Of a DNA stretch of 64,000 bases, positions 13,038-23,331 are shown in pieces; the stretch's first letter is position 1, and each line of letters opens with the position of its first letter. Origin of the DNA: Confluentibacter lentus. Lineage in GTDB: Bacteria > Bacteroidota > Bacteroidia > Flavobacteriales > Flavobacteriaceae. The stretch covers positions 1 through 64,000 of the forward strand of contig NZ_NIHE01000002.1 of the NCBI RefSeq assembly GCF_002806995.1, read 5' to 3'. The notes beneath the pieces were generated by a model that was not told the DNA's origin, searched no databases, and saw only the letters and a program-made list of their open reading frames with translations. The translations under genes and the position numbers were made by a program.

Positions 13038-13078
13038 AAAAATAATATCAACTGCCTAAAACAGTTGATATTATTTTT
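13038..13078 (-). terminator. Strong hairpin between rpsK and rpsD
   Basis: A perfect 17-bp stem (13038-13054 with 13062-13078, for example ATATCAACTG/CAGTTGATAT) with a 7-base loop and A/T-rich ends lies 22 bases after the rpsK stop. It reads as a terminator or attenuator inside the supercluster. Confidence 0.7.
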
Positions 13079-13099
13079 ATTTATTTTATCGCATATAAA

Positions 13100-13483
13100 T
13101 TATACTCTTCTACGTTTTGGAGGTCTACAACCATTATGTGGCAACGGAGTAACATCTATAATTTCTGTTACTTCAATACCTGCATTATGGATAGAACGAA
13201 TAGCAGATTCTCTACCGTTTCCTGGACCTTTAACGTATACTTTTACTTTTTTCAAACCAGCTTCTTGTGCTACTGCTGCTGCATCTTCTGCTGCTAATTG
13301 TGCTGCGTAAGGCGTGTTTTTCTTAGAACCTTTAAATCCCATTTTACCAGCTGAAGACCATGCAATAACATCGCCTTTTTTATTGGTAAGTGAGATAATG
13401 ATGTTATTGAATGATGCATTAACGTGTGCTTCACCAACAGAATCTACAATAACTTTACGTTTTTTTGTACTTGCTTTTGCCAT
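13100..13483 (-). CDS. rpsK: 30S ribosomal protein S11
   Basis: Platform protein of the small subunit, contacting mRNA near the E site. It has 127 residues. [22 protein letters not shown] and the C-terminal signature [18 protein letters not shown] are intact. It lies 107 bases after rpsM and is followed by a strong hairpin. Confidence 0.98.
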   Translation of the reverse strand: MAKASTKKRKVIVDSVGEAHVNASFNNIIISLTNKKGDVIAWSSAGKMGFKGSKKNTPYAAQLAAEDAAAVAQEAGLKKVKVYVKGPGNGRESAIRSIHNAGIEVTEIIDVTPLPHNGCRPPKRRRV

Positions 13484-13590
13484 ATTTTCTAGTTTTCAGT
13501 TGTTAGTTGATAGTCGCTAGAATCCTAAACCTTTATAATTTCAAACAGATTCCTTCCAACGTCTAATACTAAAGACTAAATATTAATTAA

Positions 13591-13965
13591 TTATTTAGTT
13601 GCTTTTTTCTTGTTAGCAACTGTTTTTCTTCTTCCTTTTCTTGTTCTGGAATTGTTTTTTGTACGTTGTCCTCTTAAAGGAAGACCCGATCTATGACGGA
13701 TTCCTCTGTAACATCCAATATCCATTAAACGTTTGATGTTTAATTGGGTTTCTGAACGTAATTCACCTTCAATAGTAAAGGCAGATACAGCGTCACGAAT
13801 GTTTCCAATTTGATCGTCGTTCCAATCCTGAACTTTGATACTCTCGTCTACTTTAGCTGTTGCTAAAATCTCTTGAGCTCTGCTTTTACCTATTCCGTAG
13901 ATATAAGTTAAAGCGATAACTCCTCTTTTGTTTTTTGGTATGTCTACACCTGCAATTCTTGCCAT
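13591..13965 (-). CDS. rpsM: 30S ribosomal protein S13
   Basis: Head protein of the small subunit, at the intersubunit bridge and P site. It has 124 residues, beginning [22 protein letters not shown], with the signature [21 protein letters not shown] and a basic tail. It starts 2 bases after rpmJ, so the two are surely cotranscribed. Confidence 0.98.
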   Translation of the reverse strand: MARIAGVDIPKNKRGVIALTYIYGIGKSRAQEILATAKVDESIKVQDWNDDQIGNIRDAVSAFTIEGELRSETQLNIKRLMDIGCYRGIRHRSGLPLRGQRTKNNSRTRKGRRKTVANKKKATK

Positions 13966-13967
13966 AA

Positions 13968-14084
13968 TTACCCTTGTCTTTGTTTGAATCTAGGATTCTT
14001 TTTGTTTATTACGTAAAGTCTACCTTTTCTGCGCACTATTTTACAATCGGCGCTTCTTTTTTTAACTGATGCTCTTACTTTCAT
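13968..14084 (-). CDS. rpmJ: 50S ribosomal protein L36, zinc-free type
   Basis: 38-codon gene between infA and rpsM, translated from the minus strand; it begins [17 protein letters not shown] and ends NPRFKQRQG. In zinc-binding L36 the ligands are Cys11, Cys14, Cys27 and His33. Here they are Ser11, Cys14, Asn27 and Phe33, so zinc cannot be held: a C-minus paralogue type. The stop codon lies 2 bases from the rpsM start, and the gene is 61 bases after infA. Position and length are standard. Confidence 0.95.
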   Translation of the reverse strand: MKVRASVKKRSADCKIVRRKGRLYVINKKNPRFKQRQG

Positions 14085-14145
14085 CTGCTGATATTTATTT
14101 TTTTTAACTGTCAGATGCAACCTTTGGTTTCATCGTATCTGTATA

Positions 14146-14361
14146 TTAGTACCTATAAGTTATACGAGCCTTAGATAAATCGTAAGGACTCATTTCTAAT
14201 TTTACTTTGTCTCCTGGCAATAATTTAATGTAATGCATACGCATCTTACCAGAAATATGCGCAGTCACAATATGACCATTTTCTAATTCAACACGGAACA
14301 TCGCATTTGATAATGCTTCTATAATAGTTCCATCTTGCTCAATTGCTGCTTGCTTTGCCAT
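14146..14361 (-). CDS. infA: Translation initiation factor IF-1
   Basis: OB-fold protein of 71 residues that occupies the A site during initiation. [29 protein letters not shown] and [19 protein letters not shown] are typical. It lies 4 bases after secY in the spc operon. Confidence 0.98.
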   Translation of the reverse strand: MAKQAAIEQDGTIIEALSNAMFRVELENGHIVTAHISGKMRMHYIKLLPGDKVKLEMSPYDLSKARITYRY

Positions 14362-14365
14362 AGTA

Positions 14366-15721
14366 TTAAGCTAATGCTTTTCTATTCTTACCTGTTTTCA
14401 TCAAGCCATCATAATGCCTATTTAACAAATAAGAATTTACTTGTTGCATAGTATCTATTGCTACACCAACCAAAATTATCAATGAAGTACCTCCAAAAAA
14501 TAATGCCCATCCTTGTTGAACTCCCATTAGCTTAACGATAAATGCTGGAAAAACAGCTAAAAACGCTAAGAAAATAGAACCTGGTAAGGTTATTTGAGAC
14601 ATAATTTTATCTAGATATTCTGAAGTTTCAGTACCTGGTCGAATTCCTGGAATAAAACCGCCACTACGTTTTAAATCGTCTGCCATTTTATTTGTTGGAA
14701 CAGTAATTGCTGTATAAAAATATGTAAATATTATAATTAGAATTGCGAATGTAATATTATAAACTAATCCAAACATATCGGCATAGTTAGTTTGCAACCA
14801 TCCACCAACAGCACTTTCCTTAAGAAATGATGATCCTCCAACCAATCCAGGCACAAACATAATAGCTTGGGCAAATATAATTGGCATAACTCCAGAAGCA
14901 TTTAGTTTTAATGGAATGTATTGTCTTGAACCAGCCATAACATTTTTCTCATAGCTACCTGTTGCAGTTCTTCTTGCATATTGAACAGCAATTTTTCTAA
15001 CGGCCATAACAAGCATGATGGCAGCCAATATAACAGCAAACCAAACGACAAGTTCAATTAATACCATCATTAATCCACCATTTCCTCCACCTTCAATTCT
15101 AGAAGCATAGTTTTGAACAAATGATGCTGGCATTCTAGCAATGATACCTACCATAATTAACAAAGAAATACCGTTACCAATACCTTTATCAGTAATTTTT
15201 TCTCCTAACCACATGGCAAAAATACATCCTGTTACTAAAATTGTCACTGATGAAAAATAAAATGAAAAACCTGTACCTAATAAAAAGGCACTTTGAGGAA
15301 TTCCTAATGCTGGTAAACTTGCCAAATAGCCTGGTGCTTGTAACAAACAGATACCAATAGTTAACCAACGGGTAATTTGATTTATCTTTTTTTGACCACT
15401 AGCACCTTCTTTTTGTAGTTTTTGCAAATATGGAATCGCTATTCCCATTAACTGAACAACAATAGAAGCAGAAATGTAAGGCATAATACCTAATGCAAAT
15501 ATCGAAGCATTTGCAAAAGCACCACCTGTAAAGGCATTAAGCAACCCTAATAAACCACCATCTGTACTATCTGCTAACCCTCCTAATTGAGCAGCATCTA
15601 TACCTGGCAGAACTACTTGAGCTCCAAAACGGTAAACTAATAACAGACCAAGGGTAACCATGATTCTGTTTCTTAGTTCTTCTATTTTCCAAACATTTTT
15701 TATTGATTCTATAAATTTCAT
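14366..15721 (-). CDS. secY: Preprotein translocase subunit SecY
   Basis: Channel of the Sec translocon in the inner membrane. It has 451 residues with about ten hydrophobic segments; plug region and TM2 motif follow IDAAQLGG, and [21 protein letters not shown] marks the first large cytoplasmic loop. [15 protein letters not shown] is the conserved cytoplasmic loop near the C-terminus. It is 15 bases after rplO and 4 before infA, as in the usual spc operon. Confidence 0.98.
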   Translation of the reverse strand: MKFIESIKNVWKIEELRNRIMVTLGLLLVYRFGAQVVLPGIDAAQLGGLADSTDGGLLGLLNAFTGGAFANASIFALGIMPYISASIVVQLMGIAIPYLQKLQKEGASGQKKINQITRWLTIGICLLQAPGYLASLPALGIPQSAFLLGTGFSFYFSSVTILVTGCIFAMWLGEKITDKGIGNGISLLIMVGIIARMPASFVQNYASRIEGGGNGGLMMVLIELVVWFAVILAAIMLVMAVRKIAVQYARRTATGSYEKNVMAGSRQYIPLKLNASGVMPIIFAQAIMFVPGLVGGSSFLKESAVGGWLQTNYADMFGLVYNITFAILIIIFTYFYTAITVPTNKMADDLKRSGGFIPGIRPGTETSEYLDKIMSQITLPGSIFLAFLAVFPAFIVKLMGVQQGWALFFGGTSLIILVGVAIDTMQQVNSYLLNRHYDGLMKTGKNRKALA

Positions 15722-15736
15722 ATGCGTAGTTAAGTC

Positions 15737-16189
15737 TTATAAAGTTACAACTTCTCCACCTGCAGCTTCGATAGCAGCTTTTGCTGAAGCAGTAAATTTA
15801 TGAGCAGATACTTTTAATTTAGCTTTCAATTCTCCTCTTCCTAATATCTTAACTAGATCATTTTTACTAGCTAATCTATTTGAGAAAAAAACCTCAAAAT
15901 CTACAGTATCTTTAATCTTTTTATCATCAACTAATTGTTGTAAGGTATCTAAATTGATTCCCTGATACTCAACACGGTTAACATTAGTAAAACCAAATTT
16001 AGGCACACGTCTTTGAAGTGGCATTTGTCCTCCTTCAAATCCTACTTTCTTAGCATAACCAGAACGGGATTTAGCTCCTTTGTGGCCTTTTGTTGCAGTA
16101 CCACCTTTTCCAGAACCTTGTCCTCTACCTATTCTTTTACCTTGATTTTTAACTGAACCTTCTGCAGGTTTTAAATTACTTAAATCCAT
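15737..16189 (-). CDS. rplO: 50S ribosomal protein L15
   Basis: Large-subunit protein of 150 residues with the glycine- and lysine-rich N-terminus (KRIGRGQGSGKGGTATKGHKG) and the C-terminal signature KLKVSAHKFTASAKAAIEAAGG. It lies between rpmD and secY. Confidence 0.98.
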   Translation of the reverse strand: MDLSNLKPAEGSVKNQGKRIGRGQGSGKGGTATKGHKGAKSRSGYAKKVGFEGGQMPLQRRVPKFGFTNVNRVEYQGINLDTLQQLVDDKKIKDTVDFEVFFSNRLASKNDLVKILGRGELKAKLKVSAHKFTASAKAAIEAAGGEVVTL

Positions 16190-16204
16190 TTTCAGTATTT
16201 ATTA

Positions 16205-16387
16205 TTATTTAATTTCTTCAACAGAAACTAAGTGATTTAATTTGTTTACCATACCAAGTACACTTGGAGAGGCTTCATGCTCAACAACTTGACCAATTTT
16301 TCTAAGACCTAAAGACTCTAATATTCTTTTTTGTCTTAGCGGACGATTGATTGCGCTTTTTATCTTTGTTACTCTAATCTTTGCCAT
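16205..16387 (-). CDS. rpmD: 50S ribosomal protein L30
   Basis: 60-residue large-subunit protein (MAKIRVTKIKSAINRPLRQK, then LGLRKIGQVVEHEASPSVLG). Spc operon position between rpsE and rplO. Confidence 0.97.
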   Translation of the reverse strand: MAKIRVTKIKSAINRPLRQKRILESLGLRKIGQVVEHEASPSVLGMVNKLNHLVSVEEIK

Positions 16388-16398
16388 CTTATCGTTTA

Positions 16399-16923
16399 TT
16401 AACCGTTAAAAACTTTTTCAAGTGAAATACCTCTATCTCTAGCTATAACACTAGCATCTCTTAATTGTAATAAGGCATCAAAAGTTGCTTTTACCACATT
16501 GTGAGGATTTGAAGATCCTTGAGATTTTGATAGTACATCATGAACTCCAACTGCTTCAAGAACTGTTCTTACAGCTCCCCCAGCAATTACACCTGTACCG
16601 GCAGCAGCAGGAATGATATTAACTCTTGCTCCACCAAATTTACCTTTTTGCTCATGTGGTAATGATTTTCCTTTTAAAGGAATTCTAACAAGGTTTTTCT
16701 TAGCATCTTCAACAGCTTTTGCTATAGCACTTGCTACGTCTTTAGACTTTCCTAAACCTTGTCCTACAACACCAGCTTCATCACCAACCACAACGATTGC
16801 TGAAAAACCAAATGCTCTACCACCTTTAGTTACTTTTGTAACTCTTTGTACACCAACTAAACGATCCTTAAGATCTAATCCACCTGGTTTTACTAACTCT
16901 GCGCTTTTGTATTTACGATACAT
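16399..16923 (-). CDS. rpsE: 30S ribosomal protein S5
   Basis: Small-subunit protein at the mRNA entry site, important for fidelity. It has 174 residues; the double-stranded RNA-binding-like domain has [21 protein letters not shown] and [20 protein letters not shown], followed by the C-terminal domain with [19 protein letters not shown]. It lies 6 bases after rplR. Confidence 0.98.
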   Translation of the reverse strand: MYRKYKSAELVKPGGLDLKDRLVGVQRVTKVTKGGRAFGFSAIVVVGDEAGVVGQGLGKSKDVASAIAKAVEDAKKNLVRIPLKGKSLPHEQKGKFGGARVNIIPAAAGTGVIAGGAVRTVLEAVGVHDVLSKSQGSSNPHNVVKATFDALLQLRDASVIARDRGISLEKVFNG

Positions 16924-16929
16924 AATTTC

Positions 16930-17286
16930 TTAGAATTTAAGTCCTGCTTCTCTAGCTCCTTCAGCTAACGATTTTACTCTACCATGATATAAATAACCAC
17001 CTCTATCGAAAGAAATAGTTTCTACACCTGCCTTTAAAGCTTTTTCAGCAAGAGCTTTACCTACTAATGCAGCTGCTTCAGTTTTATTAACCTTAGCTGT
17101 ATTAATATCTTTATCTCTTGAAGATGCTGCGCTGATAGTTTTACCAGAAACATCATCTACTATTTGAGCATAAATCTCATTATTACTTCTAAAAACAGAT
17201 AATCTTGGTCTAGCTTCTGTACCAGAAACTATTTTACGAATTCTGTTTTTAATTCTTATCCTTCTTTTGTGTTTTGTCAATGCCAT
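16930..17286 (-). CDS. rplR: 50S ribosomal protein L18
   Basis: 5S rRNA-binding protein of 118 residues: [20 protein letters not shown], then [17 protein letters not shown] and the C-terminal [21 protein letters not shown]. Located between rplF and rpsE. Confidence 0.98.
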   Translation of the reverse strand: MALTKHKRRIRIKNRIRKIVSGTEARPRLSVFRSNNEIYAQIVDDVSGKTISAASSRDKDINTAKVNKTEAAALVGKALAEKALKAGVETISFDRGGYLYHGRVKSLAEGAREAGLKF

Positions 17287-17296
17287 AACTAAATTA

Positions 17297-17839
17297 TTAA
17301 GCTGATTTACCTGCTTTTCTTCTCAATACCTCGCCTACAAACTTAATTCCTTTTCCTTTGTATGGTTCTGGTCTTCTAAAATCACGAATTTTTCCAGCTA
17401 CTTGACCAACAAGTTGTTTATCAAACGATGTTAGTTTTATTATTGGATTCTTTCCTTTTTCTGAAACTGTTTCAACAACAACTTCTGGAGCTACTTCTAG
17501 AACAATATTATGGGAAAACCCTAAGGCTAAATCCAATTTTTGTCCTTGGTTTGATGCTCTGTAACCTACACCAACCAATTCTAATTCTTTAGTCCATCCT
17601 TGAGAAACACCTTTAATCATATTAAGCATTAAAGCTCTATATAAACCATGCTTAGCTTTTTGATCTTTTGTATCAGAAGAACGTGTTACTAAAACATTAC
17701 CATCTTCAACTTTAATATCTACAGAATCGAAATTTTGGGTTAATTCCCCTAATTTTCCTTTTACCGTAACTATTCCGTCTTTTATATCAACTGTAACGCC
17801 TTGTGGAATTACTACTGGGTTATTACCTATTCTTGACAT
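17297..17839 (-). CDS. rplF: 50S ribosomal protein L6
   Basis: 180-residue protein near the GTPase-associated centre with two repeated alpha/beta domains. It starts [17 protein letters not shown] and ends with the signature [16 protein letters not shown]. Spc operon position. Confidence 0.98.
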   Translation of the reverse strand: MSRIGNNPVVIPQGVTVDIKDGIVTVKGKLGELTQNFDSVDIKVEDGNVLVTRSSDTKDQKAKHGLYRALMLNMIKGVSQGWTKELELVGVGYRASNQGQKLDLALGFSHNIVLEVAPEVVVETVSEKGKNPIIKLTSFDKQLVGQVAGKIRDFRRPEPYKGKGIKFVGEVLRRKAGKSA

Positions 17840-17850
17840 ATCTTATCTTT

Positions 17851-18249
17851 TTAGTAAACGTAACATAATATTTCTCCACCTACATTCTCTTGCTTTGCTT
17901 GTTTACCTGTCATTACACCATGAGAAGTAGAAACGATGGCAATACCAAGACCATTAAGAATTCTAGGTAGTTCTTTAGAACTAGCATATTTACGTAAACC
18001 TGGTTTACTTATTCTTTCAATCTTTTTAATTACAGGCTCTTTGGTTTCCTTATTGTACTTAAGGGCAATTTTGATGGTGCCTTGTACAGTTGAATCGTCA
18101 AACTTGTAACTTAAAATATATCCTTGCTCGAATAATATTTTTGTGATGTCTTTTTTCAAGTTAGATGCAGGTATCTCAACCACTCTGTGGTTTGCACGGA
18201 TTGCATTTCTAACTCTTGTAAGATAATCCGCTATTGGATCTGTATACAT
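17851..18249 (-). CDS. rpsH: 30S ribosomal protein S8
   Basis: 16S rRNA-binding protein and, in enterobacteria, translational repressor of the spc operon. It has 132 residues: TDPIADYLTRVRNAI at the start and the signature GLGIAIVSTSHGVMTGKQAK near the end. It follows rpsN by 64 bases, a larger gap than most in this operon. Confidence 0.98.
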   Translation of the reverse strand: MYTDPIADYLTRVRNAIRANHRVVEIPASNLKKDITKILFEQGYILSYKFDDSTVQGTIKIALKYNKETKEPVIKKIERISKPGLRKYASSKELPRILNGLGIAIVSTSHGVMTGKQAKQENVGGEILCYVY

Positions 18250-18313
18250 ATTTATTAATTTGCGGTATTGGTTTTCAAAATTTATTGAACCTTATACCAG
18301 TTAAAACTCTTTT

Positions 18314-18583
18314 TTACCAGCTAGCTTTTGTTACACCAGGTATTAAACCTTGGTTAGCCATCTCTCTAAATGTTACACGAGAAATACCAAATGTTCTCAT
18401 ATAACCTCTTGGTCTACCTGTTAGTTTACAACGGTTATGTTGACGGATAGGAGATGCATTTTTTGGTAACTTTTGCAATGCCTCATAATCTCCAGCTTCT
18501 TTTAAAGCTTTACGTTTAGCTGCATATTTAGCTACTGTTTTAGATCTCTTTACCTCACGGGCTTTCATTGATTCTTTAGCCAT
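18314..18583 (-). CDS. rpsN: 30S ribosomal protein S14, zinc-free type
   Basis: 89-residue S14 of the longer form without CxxC zinc pairs, ending with [20 protein letters not shown] and VTKASW. The short zinc form would be about 61 residues. It lies 3 bases after rplE. Confidence 0.98.
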   Translation of the reverse strand: MAKESMKAREVKRSKTVAKYAAKRKALKEAGDYEALQKLPKNASPIRQHNRCKLTGRPRGYMRTFGISRVTFREMANQGLIPGVTKASW

Positions 18584-18586
18584 AAC

Positions 18587-19138
18587 TTAGTTCTTTTGAA
18601 AAGGTAATCCTAATTCGGTTAATAATGATTTTGCTTCTTTGTCAGTTTCAGCAGAAGTTACAAATGTAATATCCATACCTGAGATTTTATTCACTTTATC
18701 AATGTTTATCTCTGGGAATATAATTTGTTCGGTAATTCCTAAATTGTAATTACCCCTTCCATCAAATCCTGTCGCTTTTATACCGTTAAAATCCCTTACA
18801 CGTGGTAAAGCAGATGTTACTAAACGGTCTAAAAACTCATACATTCTCTCTCCACGTAAAGTTACTTTCGCCCCAATAGGCATCCCTTTACGTAATTTAA
18901 AAGATGCAACGTCTTTTTTAGATATGGTAGCAACTGGTTTTTGACCAGTGATGCTTGCCAACTCCTCTAGAGCGTAATCAATTAGTTTTTTATCTGCTAC
19001 CGCAGCACCAACACCTTTAGATATTACTATCTTTTCAAGCTTAGGTACTTGCATCACATTTTTATAACCAAATTCGTTTGTAAGAGCAGCAATTACTTTG
19101 CTTTTATACTCTTCTTTAAGTCTAGGTGAATATGCCAT
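18587..19138 (-). CDS. rplE: 50S ribosomal protein L5
   Basis: 5S rRNA-binding protein of the central protuberance, 183 residues: [20 protein letters not shown], the signature [13 protein letters not shown] and the C-terminal [21 protein letters not shown]. It lies 2 bases after rplX. Confidence 0.98.
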   Translation of the reverse strand: MAYSPRLKEEYKSKVIAALTNEFGYKNVMQVPKLEKIVISKGVGAAVADKKLIDYALEELASITGQKPVATISKKDVASFKLRKGMPIGAKVTLRGERMYEFLDRLVTSALPRVRDFNGIKATGFDGRGNYNLGITEQIIFPEINIDKVNKISGMDITFVTSAETDKEAKSLLTELGLPFQKN

Positions 19139-19140
19139 AA

Positions 19141-19452
19141 CTATATTACTTCATTAGATTTTTTTGAAAATCTTACTTTCTTATCGCCTTCTACTCTGTA
19201 TCCAACTCTAGTTGTTTCTCCTTTTGAAGTTAACAATGATAGGTTTGATATGTGAATAGCAGCTTCTTTCTCTACGATGCCTCCTTGAGGGTTTTTAGCA
19301 CTTGGTTTCGTATGTTTCTTAACCAAGTTAACACCTTCAACGATGGCTTTGTTCTTATCTATTAATACCTTTTGTACTTTACCTTCAGATCCTTTGTGAT
19401 CTCCAGCAATGACTTTTACAGTATCTCCCGATTTTATCTTAAGCTTTGTCAT
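19141..19452 (-). CDS. rplX: 50S ribosomal protein L24
   Basis: Assembly initiator of the large subunit, 103 residues, with the KOW motif [19 protein letters not shown]. It lies between rplN and rplE. Confidence 0.98.
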   Translation of the reverse strand: MTKLKIKSGDTVKVIAGDHKGSEGKVQKVLIDKNKAIVEGVNLVKKHTKPSAKNPQGGIVEKEAAIHISNLSLLTSKGETTRVGYRVEGDKKVRFSKKSNEVI

Positions 19453-19464
19453 CTTATAAATTCA

Positions 19465-19833
19465 TTAAAGCACTTCAGGTGCCAATGATACAATTTTCAT
19501 GAATTGTTTATCACGAAGTTCTCTAGCAACTGGACCAAAAACACGTGTTCCTCTCATCTCACCTTGGGCGTTTAAAAGCACACATGCGTTGTCGTCGAAT
19601 CTAATATAAGATCCGTCCGGTCTTCTTACTTCTTTTACAGTACGAACTACTACCGCTGTAGAAACAGCACCTTTTTTAATGTTACCATTAGGTGTAGCAT
19701 CTTTAATAGAAACCACTATTTTGTCTCCTACAGAAGCGTATCTTCTTTTAGTACCACCGAGAACACGTATGGTTAATACTTCTTTTGCTCCAGTGTTATC
19801 TGCGACTTTAAGTCTTGATTCTTGTTGTACCAT
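19465..19833 (-). CDS. rplN: 50S ribosomal protein L14
   Basis: 122-residue subunit-interface protein starting [20 protein letters not shown] and ending with [12 protein letters not shown]. First gene of the spc part, 2 bases after rpsQ, so continuous with the S10 genes. Confidence 0.98.
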   Translation of the reverse strand: MVQQESRLKVADNTGAKEVLTIRVLGGTKRRYASVGDKIVVSIKDATPNGNIKKGAVSTAVVVRTVKEVRRPDGSYIRFDDNACVLLNAQGEMRGTRVFGPVARELRDKQFMKIVSLAPEVL

Positions 19834-19835
19834 AA

Positions 19836-20093
19836 TTACTTAGCTCTTTCAATTATTTCAACTAATCTCCAACATTTAGATTTACTTAAAGGTCTTGTTT
19901 CCATGATCTTTACTGTATCTCCAATATTACAATCGTTTGTTTCGTCGTGTGCAACATATTTTTTTGTTTTCAACACGAACTTTCCATACATAGGGTGTTT
20001 TACTTTTTTTACCTCAGCAACTACAATTGATTTTTGCATTTTGTTGCTAGTAACTACTCCTATACGTTCTTTTCTTAAGTTTCTTGTTTCCAT
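19836..20093 (-). CDS. rpsQ: 30S ribosomal protein S17
   Basis: 85-residue OB-fold primary 16S binder: [20 protein letters not shown] and [20 protein letters not shown]. It lies 12 bases after rpmC. Confidence 0.98.
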   Translation of the reverse strand: METRNLRKERIGVVTSNKMQKSIVVAEVKKVKHPMYGKFVLKTKKYVAHDETNDCNIGDTVKIMETRPLSKSKCWRLVEIIERAK

Positions 20094-20105
20094 CTTTCAG
20101 CAGAA

Positions 20106-20297
20106 TTATTGTAATTCTCTTTTAGTTAATTCTGTCGCAATTCTAGCCACGGTACGTCTGATACCACGTAACTGGATTGGATTTTCTAAAGGAGATATTG
20201 CATGAGCCAATTTTAGGTCTGAATAACTCTTTTTTGTTTCACTAAGTTTCTCTTGTAACTCAGCTACGGATAATTCTTTAATCTCTGATTGTTTCAT
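20106..20297 (-). CDS. rpmC: 50S ribosomal protein L29
   Basis: 63-residue helical hairpin protein near the exit tunnel: KELSVAELQEKLSETKKSY and NPIQLRGIRRTVARIATEL. It lies between rplP and rpsQ. Confidence 0.97.
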   Translation of the reverse strand: MKQSEIKELSVAELQEKLSETKKSYSDLKLAHAISPLENPIQLRGIRRTVARIATELTKRELQ

Positions 20298-20310
20298 AAT
20301 ATCAAATAAA

Positions 20311-20730
20311 TTATGCTTCGTAATCTCTAGCGATTAAAAACTTAGTTTTAACTGGTAGTTTTTGTGCTGCTAAACGTAACGCTTCTTTAGCGATATCTAG
20401 TGGCACACCTCCCACTTCAAATAGTATTCTACCTGGTTTTACAACAGCTACCCAATATTCAACGGCACCTTTACCTTTACCCATACGTACTTCAAGAGGT
20501 TTCTTCGTAATTGGCTTATCTGGAAATATTTTAATCCAAAGTTGCCCTTCTCTTTTCATGTAACGTGTAGCGGCAATACGTGCAGCTTCTATTTGACGTG
20601 ATGTTAAAAAACTTGAATCGATCGATTTTATACCAAAAGTACCGTTTGAAAGTTGATGCCCTCTTTGAGAGATCCCCTTCATACGTCCTGTTTGCATTTT
20701 ACGAAATTTTGTTCTTTTAGGCTGTAACAT
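20311..20730 (-). CDS. rplP: 50S ribosomal protein L16
   Basis: 139-residue protein near the A-site tRNA elbow: [20 protein letters not shown] and the signature [20 protein letters not shown]. It is 21 bases after rpsC. Confidence 0.98.
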   Translation of the reverse strand: MLQPKRTKFRKMQTGRMKGISQRGHQLSNGTFGIKSIDSSFLTSRQIEAARIAATRYMKREGQLWIKIFPDKPITKKPLEVRMGKGKGAVEYWVAVVKPGRILFEVGGVPLDIAKEALRLAAQKLPVKTKFLIARDYEA

Positions 20731-20751
20731 TTTTCTTTTCTTTATAAAAAA

Positions 20752-21492
20752 TTACTTTCTACGACGAGGTTTAGCCGCACCTTTTTCAGGACGCTCTGAA
20801 CCACTACTTGAGCCACCACTTTTTCCTTGCTTTTTGGACATTCCAACAAGTGGAGAAAGTTCTCTTTTACCGTATACTTCACCTTTCATGATCCATACTT
20901 TCACACCTAATCTACCATAAGTAGTATGTGCTTCAACTAAAGCATAGTCAATATCGGCTCTAAAGGTTGATAAAGGAATACGTCCTTCTTTGTAGTGCTC
21001 AGATCGTGCCATTTCAGCACCATTTAAACGTCCACTTATCTGAACTTTAATTCCTTCAGCATTCATTCGCATTGTAGCAGCAATAGCCATTTTTATAGCA
21101 CGTCTGTATGAAATTCTGTTTTCAATTTGACGAGCAATGCTTGATCCTACTAAAAATGCATCTAGTTCAGGTCTCTTAATTTCAAAGATGTTAATCTGAA
21201 CTTCTTTTCCTGTAATTTTTTTAAGCTCTTCTTTTAACTTGTCTACCTCTTGGCCCGCTTTCCCGATAATGATACCTGGACGAGCTGTTGTGATAGTAAC
21301 GGTTACAAGTTTTAGAGTTCTTTCAATAATTACTCTGGAAACACTAGCTTTAGATAAACGTACATGTACGTATTTTCTAATTTTATCGTCTTCGGCAAGC
21401 TTATCTCCATAATCATTACCTCCGTACCAATTAGACTCCCATCCTCTGATAATTCCTAAGCGATTTCCGATTGGATTTGTTTTTTGTCCCAT
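20752..21492 (-). CDS. rpsC: 30S ribosomal protein S3
   Basis: mRNA-entry protein of 246 residues. It has the KH domain with [18 protein letters not shown] and the C-terminal domain with [18 protein letters not shown] and [14 protein letters not shown]. It ends in a Gly/Ser/Lys-rich tail (about 222-246) with no fixed function. Confidence 0.98.
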   Translation of the reverse strand: MGQKTNPIGNRLGIIRGWESNWYGGNDYGDKLAEDDKIRKYVHVRLSKASVSRVIIERTLKLVTVTITTARPGIIIGKAGQEVDKLKEELKKITGKEVQINIFEIKRPELDAFLVGSSIARQIENRISYRRAIKMAIAATMRMNAEGIKVQISGRLNGAEMARSEHYKEGRIPLSTFRADIDYALVEAHTTYGRLGVKVWIMKGEVYGKRELSPLVGMSKKQGKSGGSSSGSERPEKGAAKPRRRK

Positions 21493-21501
21493 ACTTCTAT
21501 C

Positions 21502-21909
21502 TTAGCTTTGTGTGTTATTGTTAGCTCCAACTACTAATGTAACGTGGTTAGAACGTTTTCTAATTCTGTGTGCGCGACCTTGAGGTGCTGGACGTAACCT
21601 TTTTAACATGGCTCCGCCATCGACTCTAATCTCTTTTACAATTAATTCTGCATCTTCAATGCTTGCAGCTTCGTTTTTAGATTGCCAGTTTGCAATTGCA
21701 GACAATAACAATTTCTCTAACTTACCTGAAGCTTCTTTTTGATTGAATTTCAAAATACTAAGCGCTTTTTCTACGCGTTCACCTCTTACCAAATCGGCTA
21801 CTAAACGCATTTTTCTTGGTGATGTAGGACAGTTATTAAGTTTAGCAAAAGCAACTTGCTTTTTATCTTCCTTAATAGCGTCTGCCATTTGTTTTTTACG
21901 ACTTCCCAT
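21502..21909 (-). CDS. rplV: 50S ribosomal protein L22
   Basis: 135-residue tunnel protein whose beta-hairpin lines the constriction ([20 protein letters not shown]) with the signature [14 protein letters not shown]. The N-terminus is slightly extended ([18 protein letters not shown]); a shorter start at MADAIKEDK is possible. It lies 6 bases after rpsS. Confidence 0.97.
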   Translation of the reverse strand: MGSRKKQMADAIKEDKKQVAFAKLNNCPTSPRKMRLVADLVRGERVEKALSILKFNQKEASGKLEKLLLSAIANWQSKNEAASIEDAELIVKEIRVDGGAMLKRLRPAPQGRAHRIRKRSNHVTLVVGANNNTQS

Positions 21910-21915
21910 TGCTTA

Positions 21916-22194
21916 CTATTTTTTACCTTTATTTTTAGCACCTGCATGACCTCTAAATGATCTTGTTGGTGAAAATTCTCCTAATTTATGGCCTACCATG
22001 TTTTCAGTAACATATACTGGTACAAATTGACGGCCATTGTGTACTGCTATTGTTTGTCCAACAAAATCCGGAGTTATCATACTGGCTCTTGACCAAGTTT
22101 TAATAACCGTTTTTTTGCTAGTTTCAATGTTTACAGCTACCTTTTTCTCTAGTTTATAATGAACGTAAGGTCCTTTTTTTAGTGATCTTGCCAT
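21916..22194 (-). CDS. rpsS: 30S ribosomal protein S19
   Basis: 92-residue head protein: [19 protein letters not shown] and the signature [17 protein letters not shown]. It is 3 bases after rplB. Confidence 0.98.
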   Translation of the reverse strand: MARSLKKGPYVHYKLEKKVAVNIETSKKTVIKTWSRASMITPDFVGQTIAVHNGRQFVPVYVTENMVGHKLGEFSPTRSFRGHAGAKNKGKK

Positions 22195-22197
22195 GTC

Positions 22198-23025
22198 TTA
22201 TTTCTTTCTACGTTCTACAATATATTTATTACTTGCATTCTTTTTAGAACGAGTTCTATATCCTTTAGCTGGAATACCTTTTCTAGAACGTGGATGTCCT
22301 CCTGATGATTTTCCTTCACCACCTCCCATAGGGTGATCAACAGGATTCATTACTACGGCTCTAGTACGTGGTCTTCTTCCTAACCATCTTGTTCTACCTG
22401 CTTTACCAGACACTAACAATTGATGATCTGAATTAGATACAACGCCTACAGTTGCTAAACAATTTACAAGCACTAATCTTGTTTCACCAGAAGGTAATTT
22501 AATAGTAGCAAATTTACCATCTCTTGCCATTAGTTGAGCAAAGGCTCCAGCACTACGAGCCATAATCGCTCCTTGTCCCGGTCTAAGTTCAACACAAGAA
22601 ATAATAGTTCCTAATGGAATTTGACTTAAAGGCATGGCATTTCCGATTTCTGGAGCAATTCCTTCTTGTCCTGACACTACAGTTTGACCAACTTGTAACC
22701 CATTTTGAGCAACAATATATCTTTTCTCGCCATCTTGATAGTTCAATAATGCGATGAAAGCTGTTCTGTTTGGATCGTATTCTATTGATTTTACTTCAGC
22801 TGGAATTCCAGTTTTGTTTCTTTTGAAATCAATAATACGATACTTTCTTTTATGACCACCACCTACATAACGCATGGTCATTTTTCCTTGACTGTTTCTA
22901 CCACCAGACTTTTTATGCGGAGCAATTAAACTTTTCTCCGGCTTATCAGTAGTTATGGCGTCAAATCCATTTACTACTCTAAATCGCTGTCCTGGTGTGA
23001 TTGGTTTTAATTTTCTTACTGACAT
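22198..23025 (-). CDS. rplB: 50S ribosomal protein L2
   Basis: 275-residue protein near the peptidyl-transferase centre: [16 protein letters not shown] at the start, [16 protein letters not shown], and the signature [20 protein letters not shown] with the conserved His. It lies between rplW and rpsS. Confidence 0.98.
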   Translation of the reverse strand: MSVRKLKPITPGQRFRVVNGFDAITTDKPEKSLIAPHKKSGGRNSQGKMTMRYVGGGHKRKYRIIDFKRNKTGIPAEVKSIEYDPNRTAFIALLNYQDGEKRYIVAQNGLQVGQTVVSGQEGIAPEIGNAMPLSQIPLGTIISCVELRPGQGAIMARSAGAFAQLMARDGKFATIKLPSGETRLVLVNCLATVGVVSNSDHQLLVSGKAGRTRWLGRRPRTRAVVMNPVDHPMGGGEGKSSGGHPRSRKGIPAKGYRTRSKKNASNKYIVERRKK

Positions 23026-23035
23026 TTTTGTCTAA

Positions 23036-23326
23036 TTACATGTTACTGTATAAATCAATCACTTCACCTTCCGCCAGTTGTACAAGTGCTTTTTTAACAG
23101 CATTTGTTTTACCATGTTGAATACCTGTTTTTGTAAAACGGGTTCTTCTATCTGGACGGACATTCATTGTACGAACTTTTTCAACAGAAACACCATAAGC
23201 AGCCTCAACCGCTTTTTTTATTTCTATCTTGTTCGCCTTAGTATTCACTTCGAAAGTATAGCAGTTTCTTAACTCGCTATTAGCTGTCGCTTTTTCTGTG
23301 ATTATAGGTTTAATTAAGATATTCAT
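23036..23326 (-). CDS. rplW: 50S ribosomal protein L23
   Basis: 96-residue exit-tunnel protein and docking site for trigger factor and SRP: IKPIITEKATANSELRNCYTF near the start and the basic loop with RRTRFTKTGIQHG. It lies 5 bases after rplD. Confidence 0.97.
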   Translation of the reverse strand: MNILIKPIITEKATANSELRNCYTFEVNTKANKIEIKKAVEAAYGVSVEKVRTMNVRPDRRTRFTKTGIQHGKTNAVKKALVQLAEGEVIDLYSNM

Positions 23327-23331
23327 GGTTT

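Noticed and set aside
19822-20205. A 127-codon plus-strand open frame
   Set aside because: Antisense to rplN, rpsQ and rpmC, which are unmistakable.
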